Source: Pseudomonas extremorientalis (lineage in GTDB: Bacteria > Pseudomonadota > Gammaproteobacteria > Pseudomonadales > Pseudomonadaceae). From it: a stretch of DNA of 64,000 nucleotides. The DNA lies in NCBI RefSeq assembly GCF_001870465.1, contig NZ_MDGK01000052.1:62001-126000 (forward strand), given 5' to 3'. The position numbers and the translations under genes are program-made. Below, one piece after another: positions 42,107-51,327 of the stretch (positions are counted from its first letter, which is position 1; each line of letters starts with the position of its first letter). A model generated the notes under the pieces. That model searched no databases, was not told where the DNA came from, and saw only the letters and a program-made list of their open reading frames with translations.

Positions 42107-43024
42107 ATGGTCGACAAACTGACGCATCTGAAACAGCTGGAGGCGGAAAGCATCCACATCATCCGCGAGGTCGCCGCCGAGTTCGACAACCCGGTGATGC
42201 TCTACTCGATCGGTAAAGACTCCGCCGTGATGCTGCACCTGGCGCGCAAAGCCTTCTTCCCGGGCAAGCTGCCGTTCCCGGTGATGCACGTCGACACCCG
42301 CTGGAAATTCCAGGAGATGTACAAGTTCCGCGACAAGATGGTCGAAGAACTGGGCCTGGACCTGATCACCCACGTCAACCCGGACGGCGTGGCGCAGGGC
42401 ATCAATCCGTTCACCCACGGCAGCGCCAAGCACACCGACATCATGAAGACCGAAGGCCTCAAGCAGGCCCTGGACAAGCATGGTTTCGACGCAGCCTTTG
42501 GCGGTGCCCGTCGCGATGAAGAGAAATCCCGCGCCAAAGAGCGCGTGTACTCGTTCCGCGACAGCAAACACCGCTGGGACCCGAAGAACCAGCGCCCCGA
42601 GCTGTGGAACGTCTACAACGGCAACGTCAACAAGGGCGAGTCGATCCGCGTGTTTCCGCTGTCCAACTGGACCGAGCTGGACATCTGGCAGTACATCTAC
42701 CTGGAAGGCATTCCAATCGTGCCGCTGTACTTCGCCGCCGAACGTGAAGTGATCGAAAAGAACGGCACGTTGATCATGATTGACGACGACCGCATCCTCG
42801 AGCACCTGTCCGACGAAGACAAAGCCCGAATCGTCAAAAAGAAAGTACGTTTCCGTACCCTTGGCTGCTACCCGTTGACGGGCGCGGTGGAGTCCGAAGC
42901 CGAAACGCTGACGGACATCATTCAGGAAATGCTCCTGACGCGAACTTCCGAGCGCCAGGGCCGTGTCATCGACCACGATGGCGCAGGCTCGATGGAAGAT
43001 AAAAAACGTCAAGGCTATTTCTAA
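42107..43024 (+). CDS. cysD: Sulfate adenylyltransferase subunit 2
   Basis: CysD forms APS from sulfate and ATP together with CysN. The 305-residue protein has the PP-loop SIGKDSAVMLHLARKAF near residues 34-50 and the AFGGARRDEEKSRAKERVYS segment near 130-150. It lies nine bases ahead of cysNC and starts the operon, behind a REPIN and a palindrome. Confidence 0.97.
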   Translation: MVDKLTHLKQLEAESIHIIREVAAEFDNPVMLYSIGKDSAVMLHLARKAFFPGKLPFPVMHVDTRWKFQEMYKFRDKMVEELGLDLITHVNPDGVAQGINPFTHGSAKHTDIMKTEGLKQALDKHGFDAAFGGARRDEEKSRAKERVYSFRDSKHRWDPKNQRPELWNVYNGNVNKGESIRVFPLSNWTELDIWQYIYLEGIPIVPLYFAAEREVIEKNGTLIMIDDDRILEHLSDEDKARIVKKKVRFRTLGCYPLTGAVESEAETLTDIIQEMLLTRTSERQGRVIDHDGAGSMEDKKRQGYF

Positions 43025-43033
43025 GGGGCTGTC

Positions 43034-44932
43034 ATGTCGCATGTATCTGATTTGATCAGCGAGGACATCCTCGCCTACCTGGGCCAGCACGAGCGCAAGG
43101 AAATGTTGCGCTTCCTGACCTGTGGCAACGTCGACGACGGCAAGAGCACCTTGATCGGGCGCCTGCTGCACGACTCCAAGATGATCTACGAAGATCACCT
43201 GGAAGCCATCACCCGCGATTCGAAGAAATCCGGCACCACCGGTGACGACATCGACCTGGCCTTGCTGGTCGACGGTCTGCAGGCCGAGCGGGAGCAGGGC
43301 ATCACCATCGATGTCGCCTACCGCTACTTCTCCACCGCCAAGCGCAAATTCATCATCGCCGACACCCCCGGCCATGAGCAGTACACCCGCAACATGGCCA
43401 CCGGTGCCTCCACCTGTGACCTGGCGATCATCCTGATCGACGCGCGCTATGGCGTGCAGACCCAGACCCGTCGTCACAGCTTCATCGCCTCGTTGCTGGG
43501 CATCAAGCACATCGTGGTGGCCGTCAACAAGATGGACATCAATGGCTTCGACCAAGGCGTATTCGAGCAGATCAAGGCCGATTACCTGAAGTTCGCCGAC
43601 GGTATCGCCTTCAAGCCGAGCACCCTGGCCTTTGTGCCGATGTCGGCGCTCAAGGGCGATAACGTGGTGAACAAGAGCGAGCGTTCGCCCTGGTATACCG
43701 GCCAGTCGCTGATGGAGATCCTCGAAACCGTCGAGATCGCCAACGATCGCAACTACACCGACCTGCGTTTCCCGGTGCAGTACGTCAACCGTCCGAACCT
43801 GAACTTCCGTGGTTTCGCCGGCACCCTGGCCAGCGGCATCGTGCACAAGGGCGATGAAGTCGTGGTGCTGCCGTCGGGCAAGAGCAGCCGCGTCAAATCC
43901 ATCGTCACCTTCGAAGGTGAGCTGGAGCACGCCGGCCCTGGTCAAGCGGTGACGCTGACCATGGAAGACGAGATCGACATCTCCCGTGGCGACCTGCTGG
44001 TGCATGCCGACAACGTGCCGCAAGTGACCGACGCCTTCGACGCCATGCTGGTGTGGATGGCCGAAGAACCGATGCTGCCGGGCAAGAAATACGACATCAA
44101 GCGCGCCACCAGCTACGTGCCGGGTTCCATCACCAGCATCGTGCATCGCGTGGACGTGAACACCCTGGCTGAAGGCCCGGCGAGTTCGTTGCAGTTGAAC
44201 GAGATCGGCCGGGTCAAGGTCAGCCTTGACGCGGCCATCGCCCTGGACGGCTACGACAGCAACCGCACCACTGGCGCGTTCATTGTTATCGACCGCCTGA
44301 CCAATGGCACGGTGGCTGCGGGCATGATCATCGCGCCGCCGGTCAATCATGGCGGCTCTGCGCAACACGGCAGCCTCGCGCATGTCGCCACCGAGGAGCG
44401 CGCACTGCGCTTCGGCCAGCAACCGGCGACCGTGCTGTTCAGCGGCCTGTCTGGCGCCGGCAAGAGCACCCTGGCCTATGCGGTCGAGCGCAAGCTGTTC
44501 GACATGGGCCGTGCGGTATTTGTGCTGGATGGCCAGAACCTGCGCCACGACCTGAACAAGGGCTTGCCGCAGGACCGTGCCGGTCGCACCGAGAACTGGC
44601 GTCGTGCCGCGCATGTGGCGCGTCAGTTCAACGAAGCGGGCCTGCTGACCCTGGCTGCGTTCGTTGCGCCGGATGCCGAAGGCCGTGCACAGGCCAAGGC
44701 GTTGATCGGCGACGATCGCCTGCTGACTGTCTATGTGCAGGCCTCGCCACTGGTGTGCGCCGAGCGTGATCCGCAGGGGCTGTACGCTGCTGGTGGGGAT
44801 AACATCCCTGGCGAGTCCTTCCCGTACGACGTGCCGTTGAATGCCGATCTGGTGATCGACACCCAGGCCCTGTCGCTGGAAGAGAGCGTCAAGCAAGTGC
44901 TGGAGCTGTTGCGTCAGCGCGGCGCGATCTAA
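43034..44932 (+). CDS. cysNC: Bifunctional sulfate adenylyltransferase subunit 1 / APS kinase
   Basis: The 632-residue fusion has an N-terminal GTPase (CysN: GNVDDGKSTLIGRLL near 31-45, DTPGHEQYTRN, NKMD) that drives APS formation, an EF-Tu-like barrel, and a C-terminal APS kinase (CysC: FSGLSGAGKSTLAYAVE near 472-488) that makes PAPS. Fusion of the two is usual in Pseudomonas. A strong terminator follows. Confidence 0.97.
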   Translation: MSHVSDLISEDILAYLGQHERKEMLRFLTCGNVDDGKSTLIGRLLHDSKMIYEDHLEAITRDSKKSGTTGDDIDLALLVDGLQAEREQGITIDVAYRYFSTAKRKFIIADTPGHEQYTRNMATGASTCDLAIILIDARYGVQTQTRRHSFIASLLGIKHIVVAVNKMDINGFDQGVFEQIKADYLKFADGIAFKPSTLAFVPMSALKGDNVVNKSERSPWYTGQSLMEILETVEIANDRNYTDLRFPVQYVNRPNLNFRGFAGTLASGIVHKGDEVVVLPSGKSSRVKSIVTFEGELEHAGPGQAVTLTMEDEIDISRGDLLVHADNVPQVTDAFDAMLVWMAEEPMLPGKKYDIKRATSYVPGSITSIVHRVDVNTLAEGPASSLQLNEIGRVKVSLDAAIALDGYDSNRTTGAFIVIDRLTNGTVAAGMIIAPPVNHGGSAQHGSLAHVATEERALRFGQQPATVLFSGLSGAGKSTLAYAVERKLFDMGRAVFVLDGQNLRHDLNKGLPQDRAGRTENWRRAAHVARQFNEAGLLTLAAFVAPDAEGRAQAKALIGDDRLLTVYVQASPLVCAERDPQGLYAAGGDNIPGESFPYDVPLNADLVIDTQALSLEESVKQVLELLRQRGAI

Positions 44933-44946
44933 CCCTCGCGGCCACA

Positions 44947-44984
44947 AAAAAGCCCGCCACCGAGTGATCGGTGGCGGGCTTTTT
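44947..44984 (+). terminator. Rho-independent terminator of cysD-cysNC
   Basis: A 17-base arm beginning AAAAAGCCCGCCACCGA pairs with one ending GGCGGGCTTTTT around a four-base loop, 14 bases after the cysNC stop. Confidence 0.93.
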
Positions 44985-45012
44985 ACATATTAACAAATGT
45001 GCACACTGCCAA

Positions 45013-45101
45013 TGTGGGAGCTGGCTTGCCTGCGATAGCGGTCTGCCAGTTGATATATTTACAACAGATCCACCGCTTTCGCAGGCAAGCCAGCTCCCAC
45101 A
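45013..45101. repeat. REPIN: inverted pair of GTGGGAGCTGGCTTGCCTGC-type REPs
   Basis: TGTGGGAGCTGGCTTGCCTG at 45013 and its reverse complement ending at 45101 enclose a unique centre; total 89 bases, the same length as the REPIN at 41868 but of a different sequence group. It lies between the cysNC terminator and the 3' end of the acyltransferase gene. Confidence 0.9.
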
Positions 45102-45107
45102 TTTTGA

Positions 45108-46007
45108 TCACTGTTTACCTGGGAAGTCTTTGTGCAGCTTTTCCAGCAGTTGGTCCTTGTCTTCCCACAACCGATTGATCCACCCCTGGAACGCCAACCG
45201 ATAATCCCCATCCTGCTCATAATTCTTGCCAATGAACTCAGCCGGAATCTGCACTTCCTCAAAGTGCACCACCACGTCCCGCACATTCCCGCACAGCAAA
45301 TCCCAATAACCTGGGCGCCCAGCCGGGTAGTGAATGGTCACGTTCACCAGTGACTTCAACTGCTCCCCCATGGCATCCAGCACAAACGCGATGCCTCCGG
45401 CCTTGGGCTTGAGCAGGTAGCGGAACGGCGATTTCTGCTGGGCATGTTTACCGGCAGTAAACCGCGTGCCCTCGGCAAAGTTGAAAATACCCACCGGGTT
45501 GTCGCGAAACTTCGCACAGGTCTTGCGGGTGGTTTCCAGGTCCTTGCCTTTCTTTTCCGGGTGTTTTTCCAGGTAGGCCTTGGTGTAGCGCTTCATGAAC
45601 GGGAAGCCCAGCGCCCACCACGCCAGGCCAATTACCGGCACCCAGATCAGCTCCTGCTTGAGGAAGAACTTCAGTGGGCGAATCCGCCGGTTCAGCACGT
45701 ATTGCAGCACCATGATGTCGACCCAGCTCTGATGGTTGCTGGTCACCAGGTACGAGTGCTGGTAGTCCAGCTCTTCCAGCCCGGTGATGTGCCAGCGGGT
45801 GCACCGTACCAGGTTCATCCAGCCCTTGTTGTTGGTCACCCAGGCCTCATGGGTGTGGTTCATCAGCCATTCGCTGAAGCGCTTGGCAAACGGCAAGGCC
45901 TTGAACAACGCCACGATAAACAGGAACGAACACAACAGGATCGTATTCAGCGCCAACAACAGCGACGCGATCACCCCGCGCACGGCGGCAGGTAGAAAAT
46001 CCAGCAT
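45108..46007 (-). CDS. PlsC-family acyltransferase (YihG-like)
   Basis: The 299-residue membrane protein starts with two hydrophobic segments and has the acyltransferase motifs HX4D in SNHQSWVDI (near residue 92) and FAEGTRFT near 179. This is the pattern of lysophosphatidic acid acyltransferases of the YihG/OlsA-like type. It starts directly after pta, with no gap. The exact acyl acceptor is unknown. Confidence 0.9.
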   Translation of the reverse strand: MLDFLPAAVRGVIASLLLALNTILLCSFLFIVALFKALPFAKRFSEWLMNHTHEAWVTNNKGWMNLVRCTRWHITGLEELDYQHSYLVTSNHQSWVDIMVLQYVLNRRIRPLKFFLKQELIWVPVIGLAWWALGFPFMKRYTKAYLEKHPEKKGKDLETTRKTCAKFRDNPVGIFNFAEGTRFTAGKHAQQKSPFRYLLKPKAGGIAFVLDAMGEQLKSLVNVTIHYPAGRPGYWDLLCGNVRDVVVHFEEVQIPAEFIGKNYEQDGDYRLAFQGWINRLWEDKDQLLEKLHKDFPGKQ

Positions 46008-48107
46008 TTAGATATCCATAGGTCGGTTGGCGGCTTGGATCGCAGTCAGTGCGATGGTGTACACGATGTCGTCCACCTGGGCGCCGCGCGGCAGGTCGTT
46101 GACCGGTTTGCGCAGGCCCTGGAGCATCGGCCCCAGGCTCACGCAATCGGCACTGCGCTGCACGGCCTTGTGCGTGGTGTTGCCGGTGTTCAGGTCGGGG
46201 AACACAAACACTGTGGCCTTGCCGGCGACCTGGCTGTTGGGGGCCAATTGCCGGGCCACGTTTTCGTTGGCGGCGGCGTCGTATTGCAGCGGGCCGTCGA
46301 TCAGCAGCGAGCTTTGCTGTTCGTGGGCGAGCAGGGTAGCTTCGCGGACTTTTTCCACTTCCTCGCCGCTGGCCGAATCGCCGCTGGAATAGCTAATCAT
46401 CGCCACGCGCGGGGTGATGCCGAACGCAGCCGCCGAGTCAGCGCTTTGCAGGGCGATCTCCGCCAGTTCGGCGGCGCTCGGGTGCGGGTTCATCACGCAG
46501 TCGCCGTACACCAGCACCTGCTCGGGGAACAGCATGAAGAATACCGATGACACCAGGGTGCAGCCCGGTGCGGTCTTGATCAGCTGCAGGGCAGGGCGGA
46601 TGGTGTTGGCGGTGGAGTGAATGACGCCAGACACCAGGCCGTCCACCTCATCCAGTGCGAGCATCATGGTGGCGATCACCACGGTGTCTTCCAGCTGTTG
46701 CTCAGCCATGGGGGCGTTGAGGCTTTTGCTCTTGCGCAGCGCCACCATCGGCTCGACATAGCGTTGGCGGATCAGGTCCGGGTCGAGAATCTCCAGGCCT
46801 TCGGGCAATTCGATGCCCTGGGCGCGGGCAACCGCTTCCACATCAGCCGGCTTGGCCAGCAGCACGCACCGGGCAATGCCCCGTGCCTGGCAGATCGCGG
46901 CGGCTTGCACGGTCAGCGGCTCGCTGCCTTCGGGCAACACGATGCGTTTGTTGGCAGCCTGGGCGCGCTGGATCAGCTGGTAGCGGAACACCGCCGGCGA
47001 CAGGCGCATTTCCCGTGGTGTGCCGCAACGTTGGTGCAGCCAGCGCGCATCGAGGTGGCTGGCGACGAAATCCGTGATGATTTCCGCGCGCTCGCGGTCA
47101 TCAATCGGGATTTCCTTGTTGAGGCTGTTGAGCTGGTTGGCGGTGTCGTAGGAGCCGGTACTCACCGACAGCACCGGTAGCCCGGCCTGGAACGCGCCAC
47201 GGCACAGCTCCATGATGCGTGGGTCGGGCAGGGTGTCGCTGGTCAGCAGCAGGCCGGCCAGGGGGACGCCGTTGATCGCGGCCAGGCTGACGGCGAGGAT
47301 GATGTCGTCGCGGTCGCCGGGGGTCACCACCAGCACGCCGGGCTTGAGCAGCTCCACGGTGTTGCGCATGGTGCGTGCGCAAATGATGATCTTGGTCATG
47401 CGCCGGGTTTCGTAGTCGCCAGCGTTGAGGATCTGCGCGCCCATCAGGTCGGCCACGTCGCGGGTACGCGGTGCGTTGAGTTCCGGTTGATAGGGAATGC
47501 AGCCCAGCAGGCGGAAATCACCGCTGCGCAACAGCGGCGAATGTTCTTTCAGGCGAGCCGAGAAGGCTTCCATGCTTTCGTCGGTGCGCACTTTGTTGAG
47601 GATCACGCCGAGCACTTTCGGGTCTTTCGGGCCGCCGAACAGTTGGGCCTGCAATTCCACGCGACCTGAGAGTTCGGTGAGCACCTCGTTTTCCGGGGCA
47701 GACACCAGGATCACTTCCGCATCCAGGCTCTTGGCCAGGTGCAGGTTGACCCGCGCCGCATAGCTGGCGCTGCGGGTGGGCACCATGCCTTCGACGATCA
47801 ATACGTCCTTGCCCACGGCGGCTTGCTGGTACAGCGTGATGATCTCTTCGAGCAACTCGTCGAGCTGGCCGTCGCCGAGCATGCGCTCTACGTGGGCCAG
47901 GCCCAGCGGCTGCGGCGGCTTGAGGCCGTGAGTGCGCGCCATCAGTTCGGTGGAGCGCTCGGGGCCGGTGTCGCCGGGGTGCGGCTGGGCAATCGGCTTG
48001 AAAAAACCGACTTTCAGCCCGGCCCGTTCAAGGGTACGCACCAGCCCAAGGCTGATGGAGGTCAGACCCACACCAAAATCGGTGGGCGCGATAAAAAAAG
48101 TCTGCAT
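46008..48107 (-). CDS. pta: Phosphate acetyltransferase, long form
   Basis: Pta interconverts acetyl-CoA and acetyl phosphate. From ATG 48107 it has 699 residues, with an N-terminal BioD-like P-loop-type domain (TFFIAPTDFGVGLTSISLGL), a central DRTGG domain and the C-terminal PTA domain (RIVLPEGSEPLTVQAAAICQ and FFMLFPEQVLVYGDC). It is the long regulated form found in E. coli and Pseudomonas. No ackA gene adjoins it in this window. Confidence 0.95.
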   Translation of the reverse strand: MQTFFIAPTDFGVGLTSISLGLVRTLERAGLKVGFFKPIAQPHPGDTGPERSTELMARTHGLKPPQPLGLAHVERMLGDGQLDELLEEIITLYQQAAVGKDVLIVEGMVPTRSASYAARVNLHLAKSLDAEVILVSAPENEVLTELSGRVELQAQLFGGPKDPKVLGVILNKVRTDESMEAFSARLKEHSPLLRSGDFRLLGCIPYQPELNAPRTRDVADLMGAQILNAGDYETRRMTKIIICARTMRNTVELLKPGVLVVTPGDRDDIILAVSLAAINGVPLAGLLLTSDTLPDPRIMELCRGAFQAGLPVLSVSTGSYDTANQLNSLNKEIPIDDRERAEIITDFVASHLDARWLHQRCGTPREMRLSPAVFRYQLIQRAQAANKRIVLPEGSEPLTVQAAAICQARGIARCVLLAKPADVEAVARAQGIELPEGLEILDPDLIRQRYVEPMVALRKSKSLNAPMAEQQLEDTVVIATMMLALDEVDGLVSGVIHSTANTIRPALQLIKTAPGCTLVSSVFFMLFPEQVLVYGDCVMNPHPSAAELAEIALQSADSAAAFGITPRVAMISYSSGDSASGEEVEKVREATLLAHEQQSSLLIDGPLQYDAAANENVARQLAPNSQVAGKATVFVFPDLNTGNTTHKAVQRSADCVSLGPMLQGLRKPVNDLPRGAQVDDIVYTIALTAIQAANRPMDI

Positions 48108-48186
48108 GCGGATTCTCTGGAGGTGCATGGCTTGGGTGGCGCTCTATGGCTGAGCGTCTACCGCGAATCAGGCGCCAAGGTTATCG

Positions 48187-48477
48187 TTATTCGCGCTCCC
48201 GCGCACACCAGCCGCAGGCAAAGGGCTGGCCTATTTTTTCAATACGTTGCACGGGGTCCAGCACCCAGGCGCGTGACTGCCACGGCGGCTGGTGGCGCAG
48301 GTGCTGGGTGTGGCCACAGGACAGCTCGGCAACCCAGTGCTGGTCGTCGTCCTGGTGGAACCCGATGATGAAGGATGCCGTTGATCGGCCCCGTCTGTCC
48401 GGGTTCTGTTCGCTTTCGGGCAAATCCTTGTTTAGACTTGTCCGTTCTTCATTCTTATGCAAAAGGTCTCGCCCCAT
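48187..48477 (-). CDS. DUF3565 family protein, start uncertain
   Basis: The C-terminal ~60 residues (SFIIGFHQDDDQHWVAELSC, GHTQHLRHQPPWQSRAWV, then ACGWCARE) are the DUF3565 domain, with CxxC and His residues suggesting a metal site. An ATG at 48477 gives 96 residues, but this start lies opposite the slyD start codon (the two ATGs share CATG), so a later non-ATG start is likelier. Function unknown. It is divergent from slyD. Confidence 0.6.
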   Translation of the reverse strand: MGRDLLHKNEERTSLNKDLPESEQNPDRRGRSTASFIIGFHQDDDQHWVAELSCGHTQHLRHQPPWQSRAWVLDPVQRIEKIGQPFACGWCARERE

Positions 48478-48961
48478 GACGATCGCCGCTAACAAGGCTG
48501 TCTCCATCGACTATACCCTGACCAACGACGCTGGTGAGGTCATCGACAGCTCAGCCGGCGGCGCGCCGCTGGTCTACCTGCAAGGCGCAGGTAACATCAT
48601 CCCAGGCCTGGAAAAGGCCCTGGAAGGCAAGAGCGTCGGTGATGAGCTGACCGTTGCCGTAGAACCTGAAGATGCCTACGGCGAGTACTCGGCCGAACTG
48701 GTCAGCACCCTGAGCCGCAGCATGTTCGAAGGTGTCGACGAGCTGGAAGTGGGCATGCAGTTCCACGCTTCCGCGCCGGACGGCCAAATGCAGATCGTCA
48801 CCATCCGTGATCTGGACGGCGACGACGTCACCGTCGACGGCAACCACCCGCTGGCTGGTCAGCGCCTGAACTTCCAAGTGAAGATCGTTGCCATCCGCGA
48901 CGCTTCCCAGGAAGAAGTGGCTCACGGCCACGTTCACGGTGAAGGCGGTCACCACCATTGA
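48476..48961 (+). CDS. slyD: FKBP-type peptidyl-prolyl isomerase SlyD
   Basis: The 161-residue protein begins TIAANKAVSIDYTLTNDAGE and has the FKBP part, an insert-in-flap chaperone domain and a His-rich tail (HGHVHGEGGHHH) that binds metals such as nickel. It assists folding and metal delivery to hydrogenase-type or other proteins. The frame is open upstream to 48146 but the conserved start is ATG 48476. A terminator follows. Confidence 0.94.
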   Translation: MTIAANKAVSIDYTLTNDAGEVIDSSAGGAPLVYLQGAGNIIPGLEKALEGKSVGDELTVAVEPEDAYGEYSAELVSTLSRSMFEGVDELEVGMQFHASAPDGQMQIVTIRDLDGDDVTVDGNHPLAGQRLNFQVKIVAIRDASQEEVAHGHVHGEGGHHH

Positions 48962-48984
48962 TTGTGGTTTGATCAATCGGTAGC

Positions 48985-49017
48985 AAAAACGCCCCGACTG
49001 GTTCGGGGCGTTTTTTT
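48985..49017 (+). terminator. Rho-independent terminator of slyD
   Basis: CGCCCCGA (48990-48997) pairs with TCGGGGCG (49003-49010), followed by seven Ts, 24 bases after the slyD stop. Confidence 0.93.
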
Positions 49018-49030
49018 GCGCTTGAAAAAA

Positions 49031-49058
49031 TGTGGGAGGGGGCTTGCCACCTCCCACA
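49031..49058. repeat. Single REP-like palindrome
   Basis: TGTGGGAGG and CCTCCCACA flank GGGCTTGCCA, identical in core to the copy at 37588; it sits between the facing terminators of slyD and rpsT. Confidence 0.8.
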
Positions 49059-49060
49059 AC

Positions 49061-49094
49061 AAAAATGCCCCGGACCTTTCGGTACGGGGCATTT
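49061..49094 (-). terminator. Rho-independent terminator of rpsT
   Basis: AAATGCCCCG and CGGGGCATTT form a 10-base stem with a further ACC/GGT pair inside; on the minus strand a T-run follows. It lies 44 bases past the rpsT stop. Confidence 0.9.
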
Positions 49095-49137
49095 CTTAAC
49101 TGTTTCGCAACCGGGGCTGCGTGGCAGTTGTTACCAC

Positions 49138-49416
49138 TTAGGCTGCAGCAGCAACGCTCAGAGCCTTGATGTGGCCATTCAGGCGGCTCTTATGGCGAGC
49201 GGCCTTGTTCTTGTGGATGATGCCTTTATCGGCCATACGGTCGATAACTGGCACAGCCAGAACGTAAGCAGCTTGGGCTTTTTCAGCGTCTTTGGTGTCG
49301 ATGGCTTTAACTACATTCTTGATGTAGGTACGAACCATGGAACGCAGGCTGGCGTTGTGGCTGCGACGCTTCTCAGCCTGTTTTGCACGTTTTTTGGCGG
49401 AAGGTGTGTTGGCCAC
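49138..49416 (-). CDS. rpsT: 30S ribosomal protein bS20
   Basis: The 92-residue basic protein begins ANTPSAKKRAKQAEKRRSHN and has the helical bS20 pattern with SLRSMVRTYIKNVVKAID and a C-terminal AARHKSRLNGHIKAL. It binds 16S rRNA. It is divergent from murJ, with a 253-base gap containing both promoters; I see no other element of note there. Confidence 0.97.
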   Translation of the reverse strand: MANTPSAKKRAKQAEKRRSHNASLRSMVRTYIKNVVKAIDTKDAEKAQAAYVLAVPVIDRMADKGIIHKNKAARHKSRLNGHIKALSVAAAA

Positions 49417-49669
49417 CGTCGAGCTCCTCGAAAGACTTTTTAGGAAATAGCAAACAAAATAGGCCGCGAATCATGCCGATGACTTGATGGGTTGTCAAGG
49501 GCGGCTGATGCGAACTGCTGAGTGGTCGATCTGAAGAGGCGGGTGATTTATTTCCGGCGCTTGACCTGTAAACTCGCGAGCTTTGGCTCTGTGCTGTTGC
49601 AGGCGCGCAGTATCGCATAAGTGGGCGCTTTGTACGCCTGCTCTTTATCTAAAGGCGCAAACTCTTTCA

Positions 49670-51208
49670 ATGAATCTGCTCAAATCGTTGGCCGCCGTCA
49701 GCTCTATCACGATGATCTCCCGGGTCCTGGGGTTTGTGCGTGACACCCTGCTGGCGCGCATTTTTGGCGCCAGCATGGCCACGGATGCCTTCTTTATTGC
49801 GTTTAAATTGCCCAACCTGCTGCGGCGGATCTTCGCTGAAGGTGCGTTCTCCCAGGCATTCGTGCCGATCCTGGCCGAGTACAAGACCCAGCAAGGCGAA
49901 GAAGCCACCCGTACCTTCATCGCGTACGTCTGCGGCCTGTTGACCCTGGTGCTGATGCTGGTGACCATCCTTGGCATGCTCGCCGCCCCCTGGGTGATCT
50001 GGGCCACGGCCCCCGGTTTTGCCAATACCCCGGAAAAATTCGCGCTCACCACTGATCTGCTGCGAGTGACCTTTCCTTATATATTGCTGATCTCCCTGTC
50101 ATCCCTGGCCGGGGCGATCCTCAATACCTGGAACCGCTTCTCGGTGCCAGCCTTCGTGCCGACCCTGCTGAACGTCAGCATGATCATCTTCGCGCTGTTT
50201 CTCACGCCGTACTTCGACCCGCCAGTGATGGCGCTCGGCTGGGCCGTATTGGCCGGTGGCCTGGCGCAACTGCTCTACCAACTGCCACACCTGAAAAAGA
50301 TCGGCATGCTCGTATTGCCACGCCTGAACCTCAAGGACACTGGCGTATGGCGCGTGATGCGCAATATGCTGCCGGCGATCCTGGGTGTTTCCGTGAGCCA
50401 GATTTCCCTGATCATCAACACGGCGTTCGCCTCGCTGCTGGTATCGGGCTCGGTGTCGTGGATGTACTACGCCGACCGCCTGATGGAGCTGCCGTCCGGC
50501 GTGCTCGGCGTGGCCCTGGGCACGATTTTGTTGCCGACCCTGTCGCGCACCTACGCCAGCAAGGACCGCCAGGAATACTCGCGCATCCTCGATTGGGGCC
50601 TGCGCCTGTGCTTCGTGCTGGTGTTGCCGTGCGCACTGGCCCTGGGGATCCTGGCTGAGCCGCTGACTGTGTCACTGTTTCAATACGGCCAATTCGATGC
50701 CCACGACGCACTGATGACGCAACATGCCTTGGTCGCCTATTCCGTTGGCTTGCTCGGCATCATCGTGATCAAAGTGCTCGCCCCAGGCTTCTACGCCCAG
50801 CAAAACATCCGTACACCAGTGAAAATCGCGATTTTCACGCTGATCGTCACGCAACTGCTCAACCTGGTGTTTATCGGTCCGCTGGCCCATGCCGGCCTGG
50901 CCCTGGCCATCAGTGCGGGCGCGTGCATCAACGCAGGGCTTTTGTTTTACCAGTTGCGCAAGCAGCAGATGTTCCAGCCACAGGCCGGCTGGTGTCTGTT
51001 CACCCTCAAGCTGCTGGTGGCGGTCGGGGCGATGTCGGCCGTGTTGCTGGGGTTGATGCACTTCATGCCCGCTTGGGATGAGGGCCATATGCTGGAGCGC
51101 TTCCTGCGCCTGGGTGCGCTGGTCGTTGCCGGTGTGGTGGTGTACTTCGGGATGTTGCTGCTGCAAGGCTTCCGCCTGCGGGATTTCAATCGCAAGTCCC
51201 TGGGTTAG
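49670..51208 (+). CDS. murJ: Lipid II flippase MurJ
   Basis: MurJ (MviN) flips lipid II across the inner membrane. From ATG 49670 it has 512 residues with about 14 membrane segments; family motifs include SRVLGFVRDTLLARIFGAS near 16-34 and PNLLRRIFAEGAFSQAFVPI near 46-65. The frame is open to 49583 but that extension is not conserved. It precedes ribF-ileS-lspA-fkpB-ispH as in other pseudomonads. Confidence 0.96.
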   Translation: MNLLKSLAAVSSITMISRVLGFVRDTLLARIFGASMATDAFFIAFKLPNLLRRIFAEGAFSQAFVPILAEYKTQQGEEATRTFIAYVCGLLTLVLMLVTILGMLAAPWVIWATAPGFANTPEKFALTTDLLRVTFPYILLISLSSLAGAILNTWNRFSVPAFVPTLLNVSMIIFALFLTPYFDPPVMALGWAVLAGGLAQLLYQLPHLKKIGMLVLPRLNLKDTGVWRVMRNMLPAILGVSVSQISLIINTAFASLLVSGSVSWMYYADRLMELPSGVLGVALGTILLPTLSRTYASKDRQEYSRILDWGLRLCFVLVLPCALALGILAEPLTVSLFQYGQFDAHDALMTQHALVAYSVGLLGIIVIKVLAPGFYAQQNIRTPVKIAIFTLIVTQLLNLVFIGPLAHAGLALAISAGACINAGLLFYQLRKQQMFQPQAGWCLFTLKLLVAVGAMSAVLLGLMHFMPAWDEGHMLERFLRLGALVVAGVVVYFGMLLLQGFRLRDFNRKSLG

Positions 51209-51327
51209 AGAGTTTGCCGCGATAAAACGGTTGTTTTATCGATTCGACCCATTTGGCCTGTTCAGTTGCCTGTCGTCCGGGGCCGGGTGTGGTTATAATC
51301 GACCACTTTATGAGCAAGAAGCGCGTT

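Noticed and set aside
42318..42323. TGTACA within cysD (another at 60767 in thiO)
   Set aside because: Single copies inside coding sequence without a partner at 18 bases; not treated as operators of the light-type regulon.
41909..44947. Very long open frame antisense to cysD-cysNC
   Set aside because: It mirrors the codon periodicity of two certain genes, has no recognisable domain, and spans their intergenic region; it is a high-GC shadow.
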